Shown here in pieces: positions 1 to 11,700 of a stretch of 28,584 nucleotides of DNA (its first letter is position 1; every line of letters starts with the position of its first letter). The position numbers and the translations under genes were made by a program. Source of the stretch: Priapulus caudatus (Eukaryota; Priapulida; Priapulimorpha; Priapulimorphida; Priapulidae). Under the pieces are notes generated by a model that worked only from the letters and a program-made list of their open reading frames with translations, ran no database searches and was not told the DNA's origin. The DNA is taken from NCBI RefSeq assembly GCF_000485595.1, contig NW_014577339.1, positions 171,074-199,657 of the forward strand. Reading direction: 5' to 3'.

Positions 1-5
1 CCCCG

Positions 6-60
6 TTCTGTCCCAATATAACCCTCACCAAAATATAAAAAAAGGTTATATGGGACAGAA
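6..60. repeat. Short hairpin (TTCTGTCCC inverted repeat)
   Basis: TTCTGTCCCAATATAACC at 6-23 pairs with 44-60 with one base missing, around a 20-nt A-rich loop. It directly precedes the palindromic-element copy at 63-226. It could be a nested insertion or the middle of that element. Confidence 0.6.
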
Positions 61-62
61 TT

Positions 63-226
63 ATTCGGTCTAGGGTTAGGGGGTAGGCGTAGGCGACTCC
101 CTAGACTCGTTAGTGGAGTAGGCGAAGTACGGTCCGGCATATTAGATAGTACCAGGGTACGTTCCGGTATACCGGACCGTACCCAGAGAGGGTACGTTCC
201 GGCAGTACCCCGGGGGACATAGACCC
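63..226. repeat. Palindromic element with telomere-like core, copy 1 (one arm)
   Basis: This stretch is closely similar, in inverted orientation, to 921-1085. It starts with GGGTTAGGGGGTAGGCG, continues through GGTCCGGCATATTAG and ends GGGGGACATAGACCC. It lies in the first intron of the minus-strand gene at the left edge. The other arm is either outside the window or replaced by the hairpin at 6-60. Confidence 0.75.
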
Positions 227-278
227 TCTCAGCCAAAATAAACATCTTGAATCTTGAATCTTGGCTCTTGTTACTTAC

Positions 279-464
279 CCCGGATTTAGACATGTCTCCC
301 AGATAAACATTGAGCTCTACATCTTTCATATCAATATCGCTGTCGGCTAGGTCTACTACATCCTCTTCGCTGCCAGACGATCCTGTTATTGACTCCACAT
401 TATCAACGTAAACTTTCAAATTTGACATTTTTGACGATGAAACGCCGTTGTTAAATGTCGCCAT
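279..464 (-). CDS. 5' coding exon of an unrecognised protein, partial
   Basis: The minus strand reads from an ATG at 464 through 62 codons to a strong donor (GTAAGT) at 278-273. The rest of the gene lies left of the window. The peptide starts MATFNNGVSSSK and becomes acidic and Ser/Asp-rich (SGSEEDVVDLADSDID), which suggests a disordered N-terminus. No domain is visible and I cannot name the family. The frame stays open upstream of this ATG to a possible acceptor at 503-504. A GTAAGT at 564-559 could be the donor of a 62-bp 5'UTR intron (564-503), so the first exon may be non-coding and lie around 565-700. It is divergent from SMPD4, with 248 bp between the two ATGs. The ATG, the open frame and the consensus donor together make a chance ORF unlikely, but there is no homology support. 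Confidence 0.55.
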
Positions 465-712
465 GATGCCTTCAGTACATGATTCATACGTAAAGACTTC
501 CGCTAAAAATAATATTCAATTCAATTCAAACAAAATAAATAGCAAACATATTCTTATGACTTACAACTTTAAGACTATTATTGAAATAATAAACTTAATA
601 AAACTAGTTAAATAAAAAGTCTCATAGTTTTGCTGTACTTTATAAGAATATCTAAATAACGCGGCCCTTATTGAAAAAGTGCTACTAGCTTCAACTTTGC
701 GGTATTTTCAAA
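465..712. promoter_or_regulatory. Putative bidirectional promoter
   Basis: This 248-bp AT-rich gap separates the divergent start codons of the minus-strand gene at 464 and SMPD4 at 713. No clear TATA box can be assigned to either side. Part of it may be a 62-bp 5'UTR intron of the minus-strand gene. The promoter role is inferred from geometry alone. Confidence 0.4.
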
Positions 713-3700
713 ATGTCTGCGCCCAGCGCGTCGTTAGCTCTTGTGAGTATTTTGAGAGAAATCACGAATTTACAACCACATATTGTTATATAATTAAACA
801 ACATTATTTATTATTTACTTATGTATGTATTTTAAACAAGAAAATGTTAAACCATACATGTTAATGACCGGCGTTAAAGTTCTACTTATACACACACTGC
901 CACTGGCACGGACGCTGAGAGGGCCTATGTCACCCGGGGTACTGCCGGAACGTACCCTGGGTACGGTCCGGTATACCGGAACGTACCCTGGTACTATCTA
1001 ATATGCCGAACCGTACCTCGTCTACTCCACTAACGAGTCTAGGGAGTCGCCTACGCCTACTCCCTAACCCGAACCCTAACCCTAACCCTAATCCTAACCC
1101 TAACCATATCAAATAGTGACCAGGGTACGTTCAGGTATACCGGACCGTACTCAGGGTACGTTCCGGCAGTACCCTGGGGGACATAGACCCTATGAGCGGC
1201 ACTGACAGTGACATGGCCACAACTCACAAGTTCTCTTCTCGCTTAACACTACGTGGGCGAGAGGTCCTACGCCGTGTAACAGTCGGAGAGCCTGGTCGGT
1301 TTAGCACTGACATAGCTCTAGTACTATAGCCCGCGTACAGTTGCCGCAGGGCTATTGAACATTCTATTACGAATGCTCGGGACCAACTTACTCCAGCCAG
1401 TCAGCGGGAACTATGTATTTCCACACGTGGGCAGGTTGTGTTGGTTCAATGGTTGTGGACAAAAACATTGTTGTTGTCAAGTAACTAATTAATAATAGTA
1501 ATTTGTTCATCTTTCATGACAAAACTAATATTACAATCTTTTTTTATCGCTTAATTTGTTACTTGACAACAACAATGTTTTTGTCCACAACCAACCCATC
1601 CCGCCCACCCTTCCACGTGCGGAAATACATAGTTCCCGCTGACTGGCGCTACTGCAGCGCCACCAAAAATGGCCGTTTGAAGTTCGTAAATAATGTTTGT
1701 TCACAAAAAATACTGCAAGTAAACCATTTCAACGATAGTTAGAGGTTAAATTTTAGAAACAGATATAACTTAAGACATATTCACTTCGGATAAGAGGCAT
1801 TAATTGCCTACCACAGACGTTTTATAGCCGCAAGTAACCGTGAATAAGTTGGTCCCGAGCATTCGTAATAGAATGTTCTATAGCCCTGTGGCAACTGTAC
1901 GCGGGCTATAGTACTAGAGCTAGCACTGACAGTGTCACAGTGCCTGAGCCTGAGGCTGATCACTGCACTGAGTACCACTGGCACTGAACTGCCAAAAGTC
2001 GACTGTGCTCACGTGAATTATTCATTTATATTTGATTTTTGTGTATGGTTTAAATGTTTTTATATAGGAGCGAATTCATCGAGCATTACAGTTACCATTA
2101 TATGAAAGATGCAGAGAGCTTCAGTTTATTCTGGAAGAGTGCAGTACCAAGGTATGGTGTCACCATTGCCATTGGTGGCATTGAGATTACTGAATAACGA
2201 CACATAATCACATTGCAAGTATATTAAAATTTATATTTAATTATCAATAAAATAGACTAGTGATGTGGAGATGTGACAAGTTTGGATAGTGTTAAAAATA
2301 TATAAATAGCTGCTTATCCTCTATTTCAGGACCTTCATGCGATTCTACCAGTTCTCACAGAGAATATATTTGGCTTCAGCAACACGCAAGGATGGGGACT
2401 AAAGAGCATATCATTGTCATGGCAACCATCAGATTTCAAGATGCTGAGGCACTTTCTATCGCCACAAGGACCGATGATTAGAATGGTCTACAGACTCCTT
2501 CTTGAGAACATTTACAAGTTTGAGTTCCCACTGCAGTGCATACCAGTGTGTGCAACATTATTTCCTATATCTATAATTAATAAGCTTATAGTGTCATCTG
2601 TTGAACCTCACATAATGTTATCATTAGTTATAACTGTCAAATATACCTTGGGCTTCATATTATGTTGGTATTCCTGTAGAGCTGCTGTAACTAATTACAC
2701 CTGATTACTTGCATGATTCTCTGCAAAGTGTCATTTTTTTAAAGTGGGCATTCTTTATTGCATGCCTGCATTGCCATAATTTTCCTCCCTTTTACCATTC
2801 AATAATGACCTACATATGTACTCTTACAATCAACGAATCTATTGAATACTGATCATCACATTCTATTGCAGAACTGTCTATATCATACTAATTTTAATCC
2901 GAAGTTATAAGCTAAACTGAGCAACATCGAGAGACAAGTGTGTCTAGGTGCAAGTTTGATGTTTTTATATTAATTTCAGTGGCCCTCCCGTAGGCTGGTG
3001 GATGAGGGTGCAACACCTGTGCTATATATAAACAAGCTGCAATTCACCAACAGCGGACAACCAGCAGAATTTCTCCTGCTCAGTATCCTCTTAAGTTTTA
3101 CAAGCAAATATTTTTCTTCGAGAAGGAATTTAAAAAAAATTCAAATATCAAATCCTTCAGTTTTCCTTTACTGTTATTATTAGATGCATTTGAGTATTTT
3201 ATATTTCATCTGACCTACTACCTAGTGAATCCACAGCATCAGCGCATCGTATGTATTGATCTGTCTAGTCATGACAGTAGTATAATGTCAAACAAATCAG
3301 GATATAAAACATATTTAACATGACTTTAATGAAAAATCATTATAACATATATGCCCTATGTGAATAATATCTAATTTGCTTTATTTTATGTCTTAAAGAG
3401 AAACAATTTGCCCAGTTAAAGGTACATTTCTGTGGGCAGAAAAAAGTCACAGTATATACTTTATAGTCATACTATTCTGAATGTAATAGTAATATATATT
3501 CTCGAAAAAACTGCTTGCATAAGAAAGACGAATATTTCGCATTGCTCAAGCTGGAATGCTAACATACAATGAATATCTGAAACAATTGCGTTGTCTGTCG
3601 CAGAATTCATACAATTGGAACAACACTAACGAGACACTCTACATAATGCTGGTAGAAGACTACATGAACTACTTCCTGCCTGCTGAAGGCAATGGCCTTC

Positions 3701-5689
3701 CTCCCATAAGTGCGCTCTCCATGCAACAGCAGTTGGGAACCTCAAACACTCCCAGAACCTTCTTCAACAACTTGTAAGATGATAGTTGTTTTCTTGCTGT
3801 GGATTAGCAGTAAAGTGATAGCTATGATCGTAGTAACATTGGTGTTAGCACAATTAGACAATTTCTTGTGTGCAATTTTTTGTACTTGTGATAAAATTGA
3901 GATATTTTTCGTTCTACCTTGTTTAGTCACATGAGCCCGTTTCGTGCGGCGGGAGGCAGCCGAGACAGCTCTCCCTTCTCCCTGCGCTCCTTCATCAGCC
4001 ACAGCCCACAAGCAAAGGCCACGCCCACTGGTCACATGACTAATGGAGAGCAGCAGACAGAGCTCTGGCGATCCGAGACCTTTCTTCAGGTAACCGTCTC
4101 ATCCCTATTTCATTCACAGAAATTATTCACGCCAATGAAGCAAGGTTTCACATAGTATCATGATAATTAATATTAGGAAGACATAAGGCATAATCTTCTG
4201 TACGTGTGAAAGCAACATTCCTCCACTGTTTAATTTTAGATTGTGACGGAGGTGTGGCTGAACCAGAATTCACTTGATATGATGCACAGAAGACCCTTCT
4301 CTCCCACCTGTGTGACAGCAAACACAGTAAGTGTATGTTACACATATCACACCCGCTACTGTAAGTAGCTACATATGGACATGTATTTAGTGTTGGATTT
4401 TGATAGTCACACATGTAGAGGAATTTTATTATACTTGGTTCTCATTCTTTACCATATCAGGTTTACCTCGGCGAGATCCCATCGCATCTGTAGGTTTATA
4501 AATCCTTCTCATAGATTCGTACTTTAAAATAACTGAAAACATGATTGTCGCAGGTAAGTTATACAACGTTGATAGCGTGATTGTGACTTAGGTGGCGCTA
4601 TGCATTACGTGCATGTCGTAAAACAATATGTTGTACTTGCAGCCATATTCTGCGAGCATCAGTTACAGAATGCACCCAGAGTTTAGTTGGTCGAGTTACT
4701 TACGTGACCCCATGATGACAGGCGTAAGTTAGGCGTCAACAGCGCCACCTACTGCACAACGTTGTAGTCAACAGCCATCTTTCTCTAAGAGGCTTGGCTG
4801 TGTCGGACTTTCTTGGTTGGAGTCTTTGTCATAGAGAGACGTCGTTGTCGCTTTCTTAATCGGCTTAGCTTTTATATTCAACATGCGCAGCCGCTGTGCA
4901 GATCCCTGCCTCTGAAATTAACACTTTCTGAAATCAATTGTTAATCAATATGATTTAGCTGTGAGTGGTGTGTCATTGCGTCCCGTTGGTGGTTTGGGAT
5001 CTTACGTGTTGGTGAAATGTAATAGCTGGTTGTATCGTGGTCGCTATATGATATCAATTTATCTACCAGTGATTGGCTTGCGCTTAAGGGGTGGCAGAGG
5101 TCGCATTATAATGGCTCATGTTGCTCTATGTGTGATCGCTTCTGCATTAGATTTAAATAGTAGTTGTACTAAAATATAGGAGAATAATATTGTGTTTCTA
5201 GGTTGCCGTGTTTAATGTCTGTTTAAATTTTAAATGAATTTTCAGCTTTGCCTGTGTTTCCATATGGTTCTTTTGCTAACCACGCTTGTATTTACTACTA
5301 TATTTATAGCAGTAATTATATACTATAGTATGTACATAAGTATATACTGTTGTTGTTGTTTTCGGTTTCTTTATTTTATACTGGACTCAAGGGTTTAAAT
5401 CCACATCAGTGGAAACCCACTCCAGGTACTATAGTATATATATAAGTATATAATATATACATATATATTATAATTACATTGGGTAGTGTACATTTAGAAT
5501 ATCTGCCAATCACAAGCATATATTACAAAATAATGCAAACTGATATTTAAATGAATGTTTCGAAAATTTAAAAAAATTGTAAGCAATTCTGTGACAGTTT
5601 CTTCCTAGTTAAATATAGCTAGCATGATGCGGGAGATGTGCTCACTGTGATTACATAACATTGCACAGCCTTGTGATGTATCAGTATAT

Positions 5690-5731
<42 letters not shown>

Positions 5732-8700
5732 ACTGTGTATGTGTCGTAACGTGCGTCTGACATCGTGTCTGCATTACAGGAGAACTTTCTGCCGAGTCAA
5801 GATCACGTGAAGGTTGTACGCATGCTCGTAAAATACCTGCACTACTTCTCTGGTAGTGGCAGACCGGACATCACCTCCCCTGGCCACCACTGCCACGTGG
5901 GCAGCTGGAGCCACTTCAAAAAGTAAAGAACCTTCTGGTGGCAGTCTATAACCTACTGTTGAGTACTGACAAAAGAGTTAGGGAGTCACACGTGGCATCA
6001 GTTTAGTGAATGGTTATGTGAGAGTCAGGTTATTTCCACCGTTGAAGGTGTATCGAAATAATTTTCATTTGGTTTTTGTTGTCATAGTCTTACTTGTTAC
6101 TTCAGCGAACTAGCAATGCCCAGGTTACCCTAAAAATATTCCTCTTATTTGATGTAATTGCCCACTCAGAATCACGTCTGTGTTGTGTTTTGTTCGGCAG
6201 GTCAGCTGTTAATCAGATTGTGCAGAAGAAGCTGTATTCATTCCTGAAGCATGCCTTCCTCCGGTGGCCTCTCGACTATTCCTTCAGACTGGTAAGATCG
6301 TGTTGCACCAAGCTCTAATAGTGATTCTCATTTCAGACCAACCTCATTCTACTCACCACTCTTAAAATTATTGTTTTACCAATTAATAGGATATATATGT
6401 GGCAACGCTAAATGCTCAACATTACACAATTGCAAAAGTAATCAGCTTGGCCAAACCACTCCCTAAATCCTACTGAATTACCGTGAGCAGATAGTCATTT
6501 GAAGATTTGAAAAAAATTTTGTTTGCCCTCACCCTACCCAGGCTGAAAAGTTTGGGTAGGTAGGTTGGCTATTTTTTTGAGGGCGGGGTCTTTTTAGCTC
6601 ATCTGACGTAGTCAGATGCAGCTTGTAGAATTGCATGATTGTCCGTCCGGCCGTCCGTGCGTCAACAGTTGGGCACAAATCTTAACCGCTCGACGTACGG
6701 TCACGATATTCGGGACGTGGGGGGGATCGTGAAAAGGACTCGGGATGATCAATTTGGGGGGTCAAGGGTCAAAGGTCAAGATGTGTAAACGGAGGGGGAA
6801 TATTTTCCCCTTAACTTAAGGTATAGGAGGAAATACGGAATTGCGGCAAAAATCTGAACGGCTCGACCTATGCTCTTAATATTCGGTGTATAGTGTGATG
6901 GGCAGGAAACCCATCACCAGTGCGAAATTTGAGATCACAGGTCAAAGGGCAGGGGGGAAAGGTCAGATAAAAATTCTAAGATTCTAGTCAGTATGCACGC
7001 CATCTATCGGAACAGAGTGAGAAGAATGTACCGGCAGGGTAGGTCAAATGTATATTGCGCTCAAAAGTGCAGAAAGAATTACTTTCTTAACTTCAGTTTA
7101 ACCAATCTAGAGATAATTAATTGCAGAAATGAATCGTCAAACCTACCAATGAAAATTTGCCAGTTTTGTACTGTCCTTGGCATGGCTCTCTCCGTCGACG
7201 TTACAGTAGTGTGCAATGTCGGGATATGGTGGAGCATGGCTTGTGGACACTGCAGAGCCTGATGGTTGACTGTCAGTCGAAATGTGTTGATCCTCTTGAC
7301 ATTGAGGAAATCTGTACGTTATACGTGCGTCTGCCTTACCTCAGCCCGCCATCTTCGTCTAAAGTTTGGACGCCGCGCGGCGAAATCGGAATGTACATTT
7401 CAATCGATGACGTAACTGATACAGTAGTGCGCTGCGTGGTTGTTATTTGTTTATAAACAATTTAGTCTGACTGACTCTCTCCCTATCTCTCCTCTCGCCC
7501 GCTTTCTCTCTCTCTCTCTCTCGCCCCCTCTCTCTCTCTCTTCCTCTCTCTGCAATAAAAAAAACGTTTGCTGAAATGATGTGTACGCAACTGCGTATCT
7601 GCGCCTAACAAAGGTGTCACTACGCACGACTTAAATGTTACATTTATAACCGTAGCAACAGACCTCAGATGAGCCCAGACGCTCTGCGGCTCTTGTTACA
7701 AATTCAGCATGGTGTCTACATGCTCGGGTGTGCTTGTGTGGAGATACCTTTTATGTTGAATGTTTGTTTTGCTCAGTACATATAATGTATTGCCTACAGA
7801 TTTATATAATGTACAGTGATACAATTTGTAAAAAAAAAGAATGGGAAAGATCAATAAAAAATTTTGAGTCAGCCCCTTTTTGGCGGGTCGGTCGGGTGAG
7901 GGCAAACAAACAATATTTTTATTATGGCCTAATTCGTAGGTGTTGGAGACGTGGCTCAGCTACATACAGCCGTGGCGTTACCAGGGTGCTGGAGGCTCAC
8001 CCACACATGGCAAGGAGGGTGGAGGAGGAGACCGGACTGTCAACCAGCAATGGTACGAATGTAGCAACGCTCGCACACTCACATCAGAAATAACACGATC
8101 AGACGAACCAAATATGCATGAAATTTTCAAGTGTAATGATTTATTACACACGTGAAAGACAAAAAAAAAGTATATTTACAACAGCATTCGTTCGATGACC
8201 AAGTATATCAAATCACCAGACGAGTCATCAGGGGCTAAAAATAGGGCAAGTCTGAGGTCCGGGACCTGCCGATTTCATGCTCGGACCTTCGCAATTTCCA
8301 AGCAGTGTATCAATAATTCATTTACAGTACTCGACTGTCATCAAATAAAACATCATTAAACCGTTGAAAATTGTGAAGAAATAAAGCGAAAGTAGATCGA
8401 TTTTTTGGTCACTGTCGACATCTAGTATCATATTTAATATTCACGATGAAACATACCAAGTGTAAGAGTCAAATTTACTGAAAATCTGATCGAAATTACA
8501 TGTACTGATAGGGCTACAACGTTAGTAGCATGGTTGTTTGTAACGGAAGTTAACGCGGATGCGCGCAGTTTCAGCATAAACTTGGCGCTCGTGCGAGTTA
8601 CTCAGAATGCCTGCAGACGACACATGTATTGTATCAAACAAGGGCAAACATGAGTTTGTTTATGTTTGGTTTTATATAAAAAAAATGGACACACTGTTAC

Positions 8701-11700
8701 CAAACGATCTATTAGCCAAACAAACGTTACATATTCGGACCTTCCTAAAATATTGCTGAAAAGTCCCGTGCCTGCGGGCAAAAACCACTATTTTCAGCCT
8801 CTGGTCATGTGCATGTCTTCTCATCTTAAATTCATGGACTCACAATCTTCACAATAACACAGATTTTGCAGTATAATATATTTATGCTCCAATAATGATA
8901 ATTTTTCTATACAATTTCATGATAATGTAATTAAATAAATCAAGTGAGCATACAAGCACATCACAAATAACATCATAATCTTGCAGGATGCCTAAGGACT
9001 TCTACCTCAGTGATGCCCTCTAAAAATACATGTCACAAAAGGTCACATGACAGGTCAAGTAGATCACATATAGCATGATAGCAGGTTATGTTTGTCACAT
9101 GCCAGGCCAATCAGCAGATCACATAGTTCATGGTTGTCACAGGTCAATGGACTAGACGGGTAGCTCACATAGCAGGTCACCTTGAAGGTTGCCTGGTCCA
9201 TGACATGAGTCACCTTGGTAGGTCACATGCCAGATGACGTTTTTAGTTTCATAGCAGGTCAATGCTGGTCACATAGGTCACTTGTCAGGTAAGATAGGGA
9301 ACCTGTTGGGTCACTTGGGTGACGTGACAGGTCAGGTAGAAGACCTACAAGGTCATCATTAGTCCAGCTGACAACCCCCACCACCACCATCACACACACT
9401 CATTCTCTCTCTCTCTTCCTGTGACACAGGCAGCTGTTCGTGACGGACAACCTACTGTACTTCACCGTGATGTTCCAAGCGTTTCTGCCGCGTGTGTTCC
9501 GAACAGACCTCAGCTGCCCGAGGAATGCCTACATGCTGTTCCGGGTCACCAAGGTGTTCTCTCAGACCAACCTCAACATTATGATCCAACAAGGTAAGGT
9601 GTCGTCTACCCTACACCACTAAATTCACAGCACCCATTTTTTGTTTTGCGCTTAAAATGTACTTCTAAGTGTGTTTTTTAGCTCCCCTTGACATCGTCAA
9701 GATGAGCTATTGACATGGGGTGTCGTCCGTCCGTCAACATTTGGCTACGGTCAATGATAATTCAAGAACCGTTTGACCCACATGTTTCAAATTGCATATA
9801 GTTGTTACTCCTATGGGAGAGGTTTGTACGTCCTATTTTGGAGCATGCCAGTCGACCTACATTTGAGCCACGTCCACTTTTTGGCAAAAATGGAAATGGC
9901 CATAAGTTAATTCAGGTTCAACGCATTTTGCTCATTTCTAGTATGTGAATGAATAAGGACTGGCCCCAAAACATATCACACGGGTTTTGATATTTTTTTT
10001 AAATTATGCAAATTACGTAGATTTAATTAGCAATTTCACTATGCATTTCAGTGTCTGCCTACGGTCAACGATAACTCAAGAACCGTTTGACCCACATGTT
10101 TCAAATTGAATACAGTTGTTACTCGTATGGGAGAGATTTGAACTTCGTATTTTGGAGCACGCCAGTCGACCTACTTTCGAGCCACGCCCACTTTTTGGCA
10201 AAAATAAAAATGGCCATCTAAATTCATTCGATTTTGTTAAATTTTGGAATGTGAATGTGTAAGGCTAGCCCCAAAACAGTTGTTACTCCTATGGGAGAGA
10301 TGACAACGTCCTATTACGTTTATTTCGTCTAACTGGTCAACAACTCTACAATCATACCTATATACATGTAATATTGGGTTTTAGATTCTTCGTTACAGTA
10401 ATTTGACTGGAATATTTTATTGTTTTTATTTGCGCGATATTCGAAAACCAAAATGGCCATCATTTAGGCGTAGCGCCATCTCTCATCAAGATTTCAGACT
10501 TTCAGATCTGAAACATTTATTTTCGCATCAAAACTTATGCATATATCATTATCAAGAGTATATAATGGGAGATATGCTATATAATGGGAGTTCTCCCATA
10601 TATACTCTTGCTTTATATATCCCCCCTCCCTCTTTTATCACACCCAAGGTGAGCTACAGTGTCATTGACACTTTCATTTATCGAATTCGTCCTTTATGCA
10701 CGAAGTGAAACTGATTTACGAATTTACTATGTGTAATCACTCTGGTCTTTAGTTTATGTGCTGTGGGAACGAGAGTCATGGTAGCGGGGCAGCAAGGAGG
10801 CACGGTTGCGATGAGCATGCAGTAGTGGCGTGGCGGGAACACGCGTGTCTCACAGGAGCTGGTGTTCATTCCAGCACTCCGGCCGCGTCGCTGGGTGACA
10901 CAGGTGCACGTCGCATCTCGCACACTTGTACCTGCTCTCGTGTGGCCGTGGTTTCTTAGCCTGCAAACGCCATAAACGCTGCTATATACACTATATTAAC
11001 CACGTATTAACACCGTCACAAACACTCTCCAACGAACACCACTACAAACACCACCATAACATTGCAAACATTATGTAGTTGTTTGCCGTGAATTGTTCTG
11101 CTCACTGCGACTAAGTTACCTGCATTTTGCCAATCACTTGCATCTATCTAAACCATACGTAAAATCACATACCGAACGTAAATTGCAAAAGCACAAAAAC
11201 GAGCTCCCTGAGCTTAAAGGCTCACAATGCGCATCCAAACGCTAATTTCTCCAGTACTAGACTAGCAAATACTTCGTGTCATGCATAATCATACTACCTT
11301 ATGGCAAAATAAACTCTAGTTCCTCCCATTTCACTGCGCGTTGTCTTATAAAAGGTATTTTGAAAATACCTCCAATGTTGTTGAAATTCTCCGATGTTGT
11401 TGACAGTTTCCCCAATCCCCGAGCAACCGTACAGCGGTACGGGCGCAGCAAAGATAAAAACATGTGACGTCACGTCACCACTTCGAGGCTATTTTGTTTG
11501 GCAAACAGTCGGCGTTTGCGCCAGAATGCCAGTTTTCTCACCTCTTTCTTGTGGGTTTTAAGCAAACGCGCAGTGAAATGGGAGCAACTAGAGTTTATTT
11601 TGTCATAAGGTAGTGTGATTATGCATGACACGAAGTATTTGCTAGTCTAGTACTGGAGAAATTAGCGTTTGGATGCGCATTGTGAGCCTTTAAGCCTGTG

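Noticed and set aside
930..1112. 60-codon minus-strand ORF starting [13 protein letters not shown]
   Set aside because: It is a translation of the CCCTAA-like core and arms of a palindromic element, with no gene features.
3249..3254. GTATGT as the donor of the SMPD4 exon starting at 3184
   Set aside because: It would leave phase 0, and no acceptor before the next conserved block fits. The donor at 3253 restores the frame. The choice remains uncertain.
6993..7456. Overlapping ORFs of 89 and 99 codons inside the 1.4-kb TIR element
   Set aside because: They contain no transposase motif and differ in frame. Length alone is not enough.
9034..9355. CRISPR-like array
   Set aside because: The repeats are degenerate and irregularly spaced, and lie in an animal intron.
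10856..10892. Plus-strand [16 protein letters not shown] with acceptor and donor, first taken as an SMPD4 exon
   Set aside because: It is exactly antisense to the last exon of the piggyBac-derived gene (Cys-rich CARCDVHLC). Splicing 9593 to 16118 is already in phase without it.
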